A stretch of DNA of 64,000 nt from Amblyomma americanum. Its lineage: Eukaryota > Arthropoda > Arachnida > Ixodida > Ixodidae. Made by a program: the position numbers and the translations under genes. The stretch is from contig NC_135505.1 of NCBI RefSeq assembly GCF_052857255.1, forward strand, positions 135,278,356-135,342,355, read 5' to 3'. Below are positions 33,452 through 44,798 of the stretch, piece after piece; the first letter of the stretch is position 1, and every line of letters starts with the position of its first letter. Below the pieces are notes generated by a model that was not told the origin of the DNA, made no database searches, and saw only the letters and a list, made by a program, of their open reading frames with translations.

Positions 33452-33583
33452 GGTTATGGGTTATGGGGCTTAACGTCCCAAAGTGACTCAGGCCTTGAGG
33501 GACGCCGAATAGGGAAGGGCTCCGGAAATGTAGACCACCTGGGGTTCTTTAACGTGCACTGACATCGCAAACTACACGAGCCT
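33452..33583 (-). mobile_element. Ruka-like SINE type B, headless
   Basis: Minus copy containing only the type B tail and core as far as GATGTCAGTGCACGTTAAAGA. The head is lost. Confidence 0.75.
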
Positions 33584-33612
33584 TTTGAGTCTTTTGAGTC
33601 TCGCAAAACTAA

Positions 33613-33618
33613 TTTATT
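33613..33618 (-). promoter_or_regulatory. Candidate polyadenylation signal AATAAA
   Basis: Canonical hexamer on the minus strand, about 300 bp past the stop at 33920. Confidence 0.35.
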
Positions 33619-33919
33619 GGCGCTACACATATATTGACCGTTTGTACCAAAACAGACACATTGGCGGCGGTGTGTTCAAAACGGCACAAAGTTCTTCCCT
33701 CCGATCACTAACGCCTGATTACTGATAGGACTGTCCATGTTGTCTGAATATATTAAGACCTTAAGACTGTCACGAGTGTTCGGCGTTGAAATGGAGTGTA
33801 AGAAAGAAAACACTACTACTTTTGAGAAGGAAGATTGCTCGAATAATAAAAAAGGTAGAAGCATAAAAAAATAGCAAGAAAAATATGTAACCAGTCAAGT
33901 GAGTATGTGACAGCGACAG

Positions 33920-36852
33920 CTAAGGCGATCCGTAGTAGCCAGGCCCTTGCTGCTTGTGCTTGGCGTACTCGTCCGTAACCCACGCGGCGTGGGATCCGAA
34001 ACGTCTGATCATGTTGTCCCCGGGCCTCTTCCTAACCCCGGGAGACGAAATGGCGCCCCGCGGCGGAATGAAATGTCCCTCTGCGTGAAGAGCGTGGTGC
34101 ACCAACAGCCCCTCAGAGGGAGCCTCATTCCAGCACCTGCGCGCCCTCTGGAAGTCACGTGTCGGTGAGACGGCAATGCTGGCTGGTTGAAGGTGGTCGC
34201 GCCGTTCAGCGGCCAGTGGTGAATCCCACGCGCGACGCCCGGGAGGCCTCAAGTGACGAGGCCTGTAAAGCGGGACTGATTGGTTTGACCCGCTGGATTC
34301 GTAATTTGGGGCGCTATCGAAATCATTGTGATCGCGCCTGATGTCATATTGAGGCAACCGGGGGCTGTTGTTGTACGAGGTCCGGGGCCGGTCCTCCTGG
34401 GGCGAGCGCCAGGCTCGAAGTTTGTTGAAGGCTGCGTTGAGGTCGTGCCGGGGACTGCGAAGACTCGCTCTAGGGTAGAGCTGTACGGGTGACTCCTCCG
34501 CTAGCGGGGATAATGGAGCAGGACTTGCCGCGAGTAATCGAGGCGATGCGTTCGGGGACCGCCACACCATCGTTGACTTCAGCGGTTTCCGTGCCCTGAG
34601 CCGTGATTCTGGCAGCTTCCGATGGCTCGACGCGGTCGGCTTGTGCAGTACGCCGCCTGACGTGCATGCAAATGAAGGAAAAAGAAACTGCCATTGCGTC
34701 ACCGCAAGCTAGATATGACCACGCTAAAAAAGCTTGGAAAAAAAGTTAGGGGAACTAAAGGGCGTCTTAGAATCTCCTTGTATTTCTAAATTATCTGTAA
34801 ATGGTTTAGAAAAGCAGGGGGGGCGGGGGCGGGGTGGAGTAATTGCAGAACAGCCAAGTGCCTAACTCCCAGAGGCCAAAAGTCTCTTACAGAGTAACGA
34901 ATAATCCAGCAAAATGTGCACTTTTCTTCGTTGTAAATATTAAAAAAAGCCTGCTTGCTTTGCACTTAGCTTCTAGTCCGCTTGGTACGTTGCTGAAACA
35001 TATAATAAATATTGAAAAAAAAGAAAAACCGCACTACCGACAACGGCCACAAGCCACTGTTGACCAATTGTAGATTTTTTTCTTTCTCTTGGTCCCTCGT
35101 CCTTTCAACAGTTTCTTTATAGCAATAATAATAATAGTAATAGGAAATCATTCGAGCCTCCAACATTTGACATTTGATTTCAGGCGTATACATTCAGTAC
35201 AGTTCAGCCCCTTTAAAAGCGGTTAAATTGAAATTCCCATTCTTTACCTCGGTGTCAAAATTTCCGCTCTCCTTGTAGATGTGGATCAGTCGCGCAATAT
35301 CTGAGTGTCTCTGGCAGCGAGCTCACAAAACAGACTTAACGCATCGCGCAATATACGCACATTTTATGTGTTTTATTCTTGTAAGCAAAATAGTACTATT
35401 GGACTACATTTGCAAAAACGTTTAGTCGGTGTATGGTACAGATCACCTATAGCTTCCGTCCGGTCCCGACTTCACTGATAGTCTTCATGACACTTTGGCA
35501 GTCAAACTCCTCTAACGCTGTTGCAACTCTACCAAGTGATTTTAATTCCCCACTCATTAAGAGGACACGAGTCATTCATTTCTGGAAGCGTATGAGCAAA
35601 AGTGAGTGCATTGCAATGCTCGACACAGCGCCCTTCTTTAGAGTAACACAACGTCTCACTTCACCGAACCGTGAACACTTTGTGTTGGATTTGATTTCTA
35701 ACGACCAGCCTTAAATAAGCGACAGCTACGAACACAGACAAAACAGGCGAACATCGTGCCGCCCATTCTAATTTTGCCCTAGAAGGAGAAAAATGCGGTA
35801 ATTTCACGCTGATAGTACACGTCCTTTCCGGGTAATACAATCTTCTCCCACCCGAGTTTAACACCAGGAACACCCTTTAAGGTACCATTCTAAACAGAAT
35901 GGAGGAAAAAAGGTGTAAGCTATTCTTCTAGTACGCTTCTTTTTATAAAAGGGTGTGCTCTAGAAGACAGCTTACACCCTTTTTAGTCCTCTACAGGCGT
36001 ATTTGTGTTTAGAGTGTAGATAAATATGTAAATAAATAAACTTTCAACCATTCACCTCCATGTTGGCAGATGTGTACACCTTCAAGTGGGATACAAGGGA
36101 TGAGCCTCTTGGAGGGAGAAAAGCTAGCAAGGGTGTGTGTATTAATAGAGGAGAGGTGACGCGAACCTCCGAAACGGGGGGGGGGGGGGGACACTATGTC
36201 AGTGGGAACAAGTGCGTTGAAGGCAGATGATGTTGGCCTCAGGGTATGGGAAGCATCCCTAGAGCTAGGAGATGAGAAAATATGTCGTATGTTCGCTACT
36301 GCTTCACCACTGCGGCTTTTTAGGCAGCGTTCTCTTGCAAAGAGCACGGTCACAGTTTCTCTAGTAGATACAGTCTTGGTCAAAAGTCTTAAGGCCACAG
36401 CGTTCAGCTGCAGCGAAACGAGTGTTCCTAGAATGCTCCGTGTATCAGACCATTCAGAGCGGGAAGCTTTTCTACCTCAAGAAGAAACCTTCTGCTAGCA
36501 TTTCAAGGTCATTCGGTCTTTAATAGTGCTGTAGTGGCTCTGGTATCCGGATGAAGTAAAAAGCCTTTGGTCTTAAGACTTTTGACCAAGACTGCACATC
36601 TTGCGAGGGCCCTCCAAGGTTCTGGACAATTGGGATGTCATTGAGTGATAAAAAAAAAAGTTTGTTGGTGGGATATTATTTCCAGGCGCCTGTGGACTCA
36701 CTGTGGTGACTCGGCTGCGGTGTGTTCTTGCGTCTGTCCAACAGCCTCGCGTTCCGGGCAGTCTTGGCCAGGAGTTCTTTGAACATGGTCTGTGGCTCGG
36801 CCTTTGTCCGCACCCTGGCCTCGGGGACAACGGTGGGGTCTTTACCAGCCAT
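33920..36852 (-). CDS. Two-exon gene for a basic Ser-Pro-rich protein, 295 aa
   Basis: Exon 36866-36702 follows acceptor TTCACCTCGCTTGCACAG and ends at donor CACCACA|GTGAGT. The first ATG in frame is at 36852-36850 (MAGKDPTVVPEARVRTK). Exon 34656-33920 follows acceptor CATGCACGTCAG and ends with TAG at 33920-33922. One base plus two bases complete a Ser codon at the junction, so the joined frame is 296 codons long. Residues 1-50 are basic with a short helix (MFKELLAKTARNARLLDRR). Residues 60-200 carry many Ser-Pro pairs (RSPNASPR, PLSPL, RSPRH, RSPQE, NSPRL, DSPLA, VSPTRD) that would suit proline-directed kinases. The C-terminus has MIRRFGSHAAWVTDEYAKHK and ends GYYGSP. No signal peptide, membrane segment or known domain seen. 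The acceptor before the ATG implies an untranslated first exon upstream. I do not recognise the family. Confidence 0.68.
34860..35430. other. Intronic, no extra feature seen
   Basis: Intron of the 33920-36852 gene. It holds a short poly-G run before 34840, A runs, and an AAT tract at about 35120. Confidence 0.4.
35905..35985. repeat. Hairpin-forming inverted repeat
   Basis: AAAAAAGGTGTAAGCTATTC at 35905 is complementary, with few mismatches, to the right arm at 35957-35985 (AGAAGACAGCTTACACCCTT). The loop is about 24 bp. It lies in the intron of the Ser-Pro-rich gene. It could be a small MITE or a microRNA-like precursor. Confidence 0.6.
36371..36594. mobile_element. Tc1/mariner-type MITE, short copy
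   Basis: Terminal inverted repeats begin CAGTCTTGGTCAAAAGTCTT at the left and end AAGACTTTTGACCAAGACTG at the right. TA precedes the left end. Interior segments match the longer copy at 61175-61578 in reverse orientation, so this is an internally deleted relative. It lies in the intron of the Ser-Pro-rich gene. Confidence 0.8.
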
Positions 36853-36959
36853 CCTTGAGGAACGGTCTGTGCAAGCGAGGTGAACAAAAAGGCTCGAATG
36901 GTCCATGTACGGGAAACAGCATGTCTGTTTTTCAAAGCTGGAAAATATCTCCCATATCC

Positions 36960-37500
36960 AGCACTAACCAGCTGTATCTAATTAATGGTCTGGAATCAGT
37001 ATTGGCAGAAGGTAAAAATCAAGGAAAGAAATATTAGTTCATCGTCGTTTTTAGGCTCCGTCTAACGGAGATATTTTAGCCTAATTCTATATGTGCGCGC
37101 ACAATTTAACCTCGTGGAATGTATCCTACATAAAAAGAAACTTGCGCCAACGACGTTTTGTGTGAGCTTACTGCACAATGATGCCCTTCCAAAAAAATGC
37201 AGCATCGAGTTTAACTGGTCTTAAAACCCCTTGGAGCGCTGCCAGAGGACCATATATACACTAAGATCGACGACTTTTCAAATGCATTGCCATTGGCTTT
37301 GTGCCATTCCTATCTTTTATGCGCAAAGTGTTCGTTGTGCTTCTGCGTGGCTTCTGACAAGTGACCCAGCCTGAGCCTTAACCAGCTTCTTTGTCGTGAC
37401 GTACAGTAAAAAAAAAATAACACCTGACTGTTACGCCCGTGGATTATACCGCGTAGTATGCGATACGGAAACACAGCACGTGCAATGCGGGGCCTGTCCC
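36960..37500. other. No gene seen
   Basis: AT-rich sequence upstream of the Ser-Pro-rich gene; a 5' untranslated exon and promoter are expected here or beyond but I cannot place them. Confidence 0.35.
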
Positions 37501-37526
37501 ACTCCAACGAAACTTCATTCATGAAT

Positions 37527-37527
<1 letters not shown>

Positions 37528-37575
<48 letters not shown>

Positions 37576-37880
37576 TTTGGTGTTTGGGGAAAGGAAATGG
37601 CGCAGTATCTGTCTCACATATCGGCGGACACCTGAACCGCGCCGTAAGGGAAGGGATAAAGAAGGGAATGAAATAAAAAGGAAGAAAGAGGTACCATATA
37701 GTGGAGGGCTCAGGAATAATTTCGACCACCTGGGGATCTTTAACGTGCACTGACATCGCACAGGACACGGGCCCCTCAGCGATTTTCCCCCATAAAAACG
37801 CAGCCGCCGCGGTCGGGTTCGAATCCAGGAACTCCGGATCAGTAGCCGAACGGTCTAACCACTGAGCCACCGCGACGGGT
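37528..37880 (-). mobile_element. Ruka-like SINE type A with long AAT tail
   Basis: Full-length minus copy with about 16 AAT repeats as tail, the longest tail in the window. Box B carries one change (GGATTCGAACCCG). Confidence 0.9.
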
Positions 37881-38466
37881 AACACTGTTGAACTGGTGCT
37901 TTCCGATTGTGGACTGTCACTCGTCGATTTTTACGCATAGCGAAATGGCATTATTGACAGACGTTTGTCTTTTCCAGGCATAACGCCACATCAAACTATT
38001 ATTTACTTTCTTTTTTTTAGCTCCACTATTTCGCTGCGGCAAGTTAAGTACAGCGTCTCAAATGCGCTGCGGAAAACACGGTTACGGTAAATTTCGAGGA
38101 CCTTTTAGTTGCTTATTGTGGGTTTCAGCATCGTTTACACACTTTGATATGAACACTTCCTGACGTGTTTTTAATTTCCAACTCACGCTCAGTGCGGGGG
38201 AACGCCTTTTCAGACGCTAAATATTAAATAAGAATATATGGGAAAGCTTGAAGAAAAGTTCGTGATTTGGTGAATTTCTCGCTCAGTAAGGGACGCCCCG
38301 TTGCTCTAATGTTCCGGCGCTGACGAGGAGTTGGGCTGGGTGACGTCACGGCGCGGCTGAACCAGTTTGCAGGAAACACGAGACACACACCCGCCATCCG
38401 ATAATGTAGGTCACACAGCGCGTATCGCCACCGTTTACTACGGGCAGGCGTTACACTCCGCTCGTT

Positions 38467-38557
38467 CCGTCGATAGCTCAGTTGGTAGAGCGGTGGACTG
38501 TAGAGGACTTTCCATGCGGACATCCATAGGTCGCTGGTTCGAATCCGGCTCGACGGA
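38467..38557 (+). tRNA. tRNA-Tyr (GTA) with intron, gene 3
   Basis: 91 nt, identical to the gene at 28394 including the 18-base intron. Anticodon GTA at 38500-38502. A run of T follows. Its 5' flank matches that of gene 2 from TGACGTCAC through ACACTCCGCTCGTT. Confidence 0.95.
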
Positions 38558-38559
38558 GG

Positions 38560-39540
38560 TGCTTTTTTTTTTCTTTCTTAGCAATAAGGCTATCCTTTCG
38601 TACACAACTTCTGGGGCAAGTTCTACTTTGAAAACCTAAACATTTTACTCTGTTGTCTAAAATTATGCTGGCATTCATTTACATGGCCAACTGTCCGCGA
38701 CGACTGTTGCTATCATATGTGAAGTTGCGAACTGTGAGATTCGCTCCTGAATTTAACAGTGCGGCGCAACTGGTACTTAACTGCTTAACTGGTACTTAAC
38801 ACCTACACATTATTGTAATGTTGAAGTTAAAAATGTAGGTATACGTACATACGCAAGATGCATACATAAAAAAACCCGCATAGAGATGTCGACAGAAGCG
38901 ACTGCATGCAACAAGGTAAGATCGGCACAGGCGACAAAGATAACCCGCAGAGGCAGTTGCATGCACCTGCTTGCGTTTATACGCTGACCATTTCAAGCGT
39001 CACCTCCATTTGCATTAAACATATTAGTTCGTATTTTAGTTGTATACATAGTCTGAAGAAAGCGGAATAGTTTTCTTACTGCAAAGTACCAGCCGTTAAT
39101 GTTTTTTTAATTGTGTGCGCATGGCGTACAAATTGTAACACTGGTTCAAAAATTCCCACGTTAAAATCTGCATTGTTTGCTACACGAAGGCCCGAGATAA
39201 CGTGCAATAACTTTTTCTTTAATAAGCGCATGGTCCGAGAAAACCGGAAAAAATAATACCACAGGTTAAAAAATGGTGGAGGTGCAGGGAGTTAGTTGGA
39301 CGGTGGTAGGCGCCGGCATCTGGAAAGTTAAGGTGGGTGTAAAATGTTATGTAGGGGGTGGAGGCTGTCTAAAGGGTTGAGAAGGGTGGTTAGTGGTGAG
39401 AATTTGGTTGTTATTTACGACAGAAATCGCGGCGTGAAATTAACACGTACACAAAAAGCGGAGCACACAAGAACGAGTTTCCATCAAAGCCTCGGTGGTG
39501 GTTTTTCTGCGGTGAAAATGCTTGGCTTTAATTGCGTGAA
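38560..39540. other. No gene seen
   Basis: AT-rich, then G-rich from about 39270 to 39420. Short open frames only. Confidence 0.35.
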
Positions 39541-39567
39541 ATAAATTCAGATCGTACATTCAGATAT

Positions 39568-39794
39568 GGAGGAAAAACGCTAAGGCGCCCGTGTGCTGTG
39601 CGATGTCAGTGCACGTTAAAGATCCCCAGGTGGTCGAAATTATTCCGGAGCCCTCCACTACGGAACCTATTATCCTTTCTTCTTTCACTCCCTCCTTTAT
39701 CCCTTCCCTTACGGCGTGGTTCAGGTGTCCAACGATATATGAGACAGATACTGCGCCATTTCCTTTCCTAAAAACCAATTATTATTATTATTAT
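39568..39794 (+). mobile_element. Ruka-like SINE type A, headless but with target-site repeats
   Basis: The copy starts at GGAGGAAAAACGCTAAGG and ends in (ATT)n. A perfect 13-bp direct repeat, TACATTCAGATAT, lies at 39555-39567 and 39795-39807. The repeat directly abuts the truncated start, so the head was missing at the time of insertion. Confidence 0.92.
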
Positions 39795-40125
39795 TACATT
39801 CAGATATTGTCTCCACTCTCGCGAGCTCACCCGGAGCAGAATGTCTTTCCCCTCTCGCAAACTCACCCTGAGGAGAAGGCGGCGAAGACTCCGTCTGAAC
39901 TGAGCGGTTAACAGACTGGACCTGAAAGCGGGCCTGAAGTGCAGAGAAGCAGCCATGAAGAGGTTGCAGAGTGAGTGACAAAGAAGTGCTTTGTGGATAG
40001 CGGGACACACATTCAGGGTGTTAAATATGACTGTCATTTCACATTCCTTTAGAAACATTTTATCCGAAGAGGAACAAGGCAGATTGCGGTGAGGTTTTTT
40101 GCTAGCGAAGTGACCTTTTTGTTAA

Positions 40126-40447
40126 TACTAATAATAATTGGTTTTGGGGGAAGTGAAAAAAAGGAAAATGGCGCAGTATCTCTCTCGTATATCGCCGGAC
40201 ACCTGAACCGCGCCGTAAGGGAAGGGATATAGGAGGGAGTGAAAGACGGAAGGAAGAAAGGTGCCGTAGTGGAGGGCTCCGGAATAATTTCTACCACCTG
40301 GGGATCTTTAACGTGCACAGACATCGCACAGCACACGGGCGCCTTAGCGTTTTGCATCTATAAAAACGCAGCCGCCGCGGTCGGGTTCGGGCCCGGGAAC
40401 TCCGGATCAGTAGCCGAGCGCCCTAACCACTGAGCCACCGCGGCGGG
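40126..40447 (-). mobile_element. Ruka-like SINE type A, full length
   Basis: Minus copy from (AAT)n to the CCGCCGCGGTGGCTCAGTGG head. An insertion of AAAA lies in the AAGGAAATGG block. Confidence 0.9.
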
Positions 40448-40496
40448 TCGACCCATTATTTGCATATTAACGTTTTTGCCTATTGCAAAAAAAAAA

Positions 40497-40640
40497 TCCC
40501 TACTGGTTTTCTATGGCAGCCTTAACTACTCGATGCGAGTGATGAAACAACTAAAAAAAACATTGCTACGCATCTGAAGAATAGATCCATGCCTTCAATA
40601 TTTCATAACAGTACGTTACATTATCACCACGGTTACATCA
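40497..40640. repeat. Dispersed repeat, matches 7535-7690
   Basis: See the entry at 7535. Neither copy has visible inverted ends or target repeats. Confidence 0.5.
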
Positions 40641-40865
40641 AATTAAATTTGATGTCCGAGAATCGTGGACGTCTATATGAATAGGCAGTGCGCACGGCCT
40701 TAAAATAGGTGGACTTGATGAAAAACAAACGAAATAAAAGTGCTATGACTCATTACAATCCACCAAAGCGCGGCTAAATGGCTAAACGTGCAGCTCCCAC
40801 AGAAAATTCGTCCTTCTCCAGGAACAAACTCGGGACTACCACCTATCCTGGAAAGCCACTCTATT

Positions 40866-41160
40866 AACCCGCCGCGGTGGCTCAGTGGTTAGAGTGCTCG
40901 GCTACTGATCCGGAGTTCCCGGGTGCGAATCCGACTGCGGCGGCCGCGTTTCGATGGAGGCGAAACGCTAGGGCGCCCGTGTGATGTGCGATGTCAGTGA
41001 GCGTTTAAGATCTCCAAGTGGTCGAAATTATTCCGGAACCCTTCAACTACGGCATCTCTTTTTTTTTCTCACTCCCTCTTTTATCCCTTCCCTTACGGCG
41101 CCGTTCAGGTGTCCGCCGAAATGCGATACAGATACTGCGCCATTTCCCAAAAACCAGTTT
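40866..41160 (+). mobile_element. Ruka-like SINE, type A with a type B-like segment
   Basis: Head and tail are type A, but the segment after box B reads GCGTTTCGATGGAGGCGAAACGC, which resembles type B. This could be an intermediate subfamily or a recombinant. Confidence 0.82.
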
Positions 41161-41169
41161 TCAATTTTT

Positions 41170-41995
41170 TCAACTGAGCTAACCAGAGGGCTTGCAGAGC
41201 AAAGATGAATTGATAAAAACTGTTAGTTGGATTGACTTTGATGTAATGCGTTTTTGAGAAGATCCCCTGAGGTGGAATAATGATTGACATAACGAAATAA
41301 TTACCATTAAAATCCACCCAGCCAAAGCGAAACTGCTACAGCGGAAGTCAATATAGCTTCCACCAAACTTTTTAAGTGCATGTAAACAAATTCTGCCTGG
41401 TTTGTTTTTAGAACAGCACATCAGAATTCATCTTATTAAAAGCGCAATGCGGATCTTCTGTCAGTTTTTTTTTGTGATGTATGGAGTAAATTAGTAAGGC
41501 TAACACACGGTCTAGTTGGTTGATCATAATCAGATGTACGCGCTACTTGGGATACACGAAACATTAAAGTGAGGCACAAAACGGCGAATACGCGCAAGCA
41601 CAGACGCAAAAAAGCTAACAAATATAAATGTCTTAATATGTTTCTAGGAACCTTCTGGCAAACCTAGTAACTCTTTCGGACACTCACATCAGTCTGTGTG
41701 CTTTTAGTGTCCTTCGTAATAGCCCCATAACTGGCCAAGAGGGGCCGGTTTTCTTCCATGGAAGCCTCCGACACTCTTGGTTTCGCCAGCCTGGCTAAAG
41801 GCACCAAGGAAAAAATGCGCAGACGTTAGAATTGTAGATAATTATAGCGACTATTTCAAGTCTACTTCAATAGCGCAGAAAGCTTTCGCAACATTACCGG
41901 CTATTGCGCTTGTCGAATAGCTGGTCGAATGCTGATGACTTGGTTTTAACACTCAAAGAAATTGTACTCTGTTGCAGCACTATGCCTGTGTAGAA
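41170..41995. other. No gene seen
   Basis: AT-rich, short frames only. Confidence 0.35.
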
Positions 41996-42002
41996 TGATA
42001 TC

Positions 42003-42155
42003 TTTTTGATGATGTCAGGACAGCGCGAAAACAACAAGGACAAAAGAGGCACAAGAACACAACAGGACAGGTGCCTCTTTTGTCTTTGTTGTTTTCGCGC
42101 CGTCCTGACATCATTAAAAAGCTATGCACCAACTAGCCCAAACCAAAGTACTTCT
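42003..42155. mobile_element. Fold-back repeat, Penelope-like tail
   Basis: Arms of about 50 bp are near-perfect inverted repeats: GATGATGTCAGGACAGCGCG with AAAACAACAAGGACAAAAGA at the left, and TGCCTCTTTTGTCTTTGTTG to CGTCCTGACATCAT at the right. CACCAACTAGCCCA follows, a motif shared with the fold-back elements at 52729 and near 60775. Confidence 0.65.
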
Positions 42156-42317
42156 TGAGAATGATATATACGGTTGAAATAGTTGCCACAGTGTCACATT
42201 ACGTCTCCTTAGTTCTGTTTTCCGTCCAAACTATCAGCCAAGTTATTTTTCCCTAACTGCACACGAACACAAACTGCCCTGGAATATTGTCATGCGCAGC
42301 TACCATGACAAACTGAT

Positions 42318-42490
42318 CATCATCATCAGACTGGCTATGCCCACTACAGAACAAAGGCCTCACCCAAACTTCTTCTCTTAACCCTGCCCTGTGCCAGCTG
42401 CGGACGTCCTATCTCCGGAAACTCCTTAATCCCAACCGCCCATCTAACTTTCTGCCACCTCCTGCTACGCTTACCTTCTCTTCGAATCCA
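42318..42490 (-). mobile_element. LINE 3' remnant
   Basis: ATCATCATCATCAGACTGGC, AACAAAGGCCTCACCCAAAC and CTCCTGCTACGCTTACCTTC are the complement of the 3' end seen at 47877-48200. Decayed. Confidence 0.6.
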
Positions 42491-42499
42491 TCATGACAA

Positions 42500-43890
42500 T
42501 ATATTTCAACCTAACTCCATTCCTTGTTTATGGAACGCTAGTCTTACTTGTGGACTAGCTTCCTCACTAGCTCTCATTTGCCACATAAAAATTGTCCTCT
42601 GAATTAAGTTGCTCCCTCTAGATCGATCGTCGTCTCACAAAGCCATAATGTTGTTGTTGTTCCCCTCACAAAATGACACATACCCACAAGGGGGATTGGC
42701 CATAACCAGGCGGTGACTTTAAATTGCAGATTGCATGTGGCAAACGTGGGATGACCTAACACAAATTGTGTAACTGTTTCTGTAGCAGAGGAGGTTGCAG
42801 GAGGTTAGGGTGACCTAACATGCAAACTGAAAATTAGGTGGGGGAATCAGTAAAAAAAAAGAGAGGTTGAGAGAGAGAGAGAGTAGGAATTGCAAAAAGG
42901 ATTTACCCAAATACGAACGGTTATTATGGTATGGGCAGTACGAAAGCTTATGATGGTAGACGTTTTGATTCTAGGAGATAATTATTATTTGCCGTAAGGT
43001 GCGAGTCAATTGCTGCAAGGAAAATATGGAGCTCCAAAAAAGACACCGAAGAGCTCTTTCAGTAATATTTGCGCAAAGGAAAGCACAAAGGTGGCGTTAT
43101 GCTTTCGTGAGTTTGAATAAACGGCCGCTGCAGATAACGGGGTGAACGCAAATTCCATATACTCCAGCCGCCTCTAAAACGTGCGCGAATTATATGGTCA
43201 CATACTGGAACGCTTAGTAGTAATGGCGGGCATTTATTTACATCAAATCAACTGTCTGGAATTAAGTAAGATTTAAACTTCTTTGCGCTCATAATAAGTT
43301 TCCTGGAAAAGTCGAAAGGGTTATTCAAACTTACCACTGAACGAAGCACGTGAGTGGAGCGACATGAGACCCTTTCCTCCGTGTGGCTGCAGGGAAAATA
43401 ATTGCTTGTTTGTTTGTTTATTTATTTCCAATACAAGAAAAAAGCGAAGAGAAAGCTAACTAGCCTAACCAGGCCCTCCCTCCGGATACAGTTTCGAAAG
43501 CATTACAGTAAGAAACACACACACATTTGTTGTTGCACTCTAAATGGTTCTCTGTCAAGCAGGACGCAGTACATATCGCTGCACACAAATACATACACCA
43601 GGTTTTTTGCCGTAGATGTGACAAGAAAAGAGGCAAAAAAATTAGTCAATGACAGCCTGGCCCGCTATGAAACCGTGCATATATACAGTATGAACACGTT
43701 GGCCATACCAACTGTCTAAATTTCTAGATTATGATTGTAAATTACAAACGGCACAAGACTAACCGGTCGTACCAGATCTTTATTGCAGTAAGCGCAGAGG
43801 GCCGTGTTGAAGGACCCCGGATTGATTTCGAGCAGCCAGGTTTTGAATCGTTTATGAGAACGCCCATAAGTTCCACGGGGGGCTCTTAGA
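42500..43890. other. No gene seen
   Basis: Contains a short GA tract at 42870-42890 and a TTTGTTTATTTATTT run at 43415. A 105-codon frame at 43402 has no splice sites or motifs. Confidence 0.35.
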
Positions 43891-43898
43891 AACACCTT

Positions 43899-44164
43899 CG
43901 GCTACTGATCCGGATTTCCCGGGTTCGAAGCCAACCGCGGCGGCTGCGTTTTTATGGAGGAAAAACGCTAAAGCGCCCGTGTGCTGTGCGATGTCAGTGC
44001 AAGTTAAAGATCTCCAGGTGGTCTAAATTATTCGGAAGCCCTCCACTACGGCACCTCTTCCTTTCTTCTTTCACATTCCTTTATCCCTTTCCTTACGGCG
44101 CGGTTCAGGTGTCCAACGATGTATGAGACAGATACTGCGCCATTTCCTTTCCTCAAAAACTAAT
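43899..44164 (+). mobile_element. Ruka-like SINE type A, first 30 bp missing
   Basis: Begins at CGGCTACTGATCCGG, so box A is lost but box B and the rest remain. Confidence 0.85.
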
Positions 44165-44377
44165 TAAAAAACACCTCATCGGTAGACTGCGAAATAACTA
44201 TTACCCGTGGTTCTGCGAGACAGAGATTTGACCTCGCAGGCTTGACCTTTGACCTTAGAAGGCAGATACTATAGTCTCTGAGCCAACCTCTCGGTAGGAA
44301 ACGTTACGGTAAGAGCAATGACAGTTGCCAGCCGGTTTGCCGGTGCTGATGATGGCGGCACCGTTGCACGCGTATTT

Positions 44378-44697
44378 AATAATAATAATAATAATAATAA
44401 TTGGTTTTTAGGGAAAGGAAATGGCGCAGTATCTGTCTCATATATCGTTGGACACCTGAACCGCGCCGTAAGGGAAGGGATATAGGAGGGAGTGAAAGAA
44501 GGAAGAAAGGTGCCGTAGTGGAGGACTCCGGAATAATTTAGACCACCTGGGGATCTTTAACGTACATTGACATCGCACAGCACACGGGCGCCTTAGAGTT
44601 TTTCCTCCATAAAAACGCAGCCGCCGCGGTCGGGTTCGAACCCGGGAACTCCGGATCAGTAGTCGAGCGCCGTAACCACTGAGCCACCGCGGCGGGT
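44378..44697 (-). mobile_element. Ruka-like SINE type A, full length
   Basis: Minus copy with a perfect 10-bp direct repeat, ACGCGTATTT, at 44368-44377 and 44698-44707. It lies about 100 bp past the stop codon of the six-exon receptor-like gene. Confidence 0.93.
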
Positions 44698-44798
44698 ACG
44701 CGTATTTGCGGACTGTTTTTTTCGAAACCTTTTAGGAAATAGTGAAAAAGCAAGGTTAAGGCATGCAAGAAACTAAGGCTAGTTGAAAGGCCAATAAC

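Noticed and set aside
37310..37885. 191-codon minus-strand frame
   Set aside because: It is the translation of a type A SINE and its AAT tail; the same peptide recurs at every copy (e.g. CCAMSVHVKDPQVVEIIPEP).
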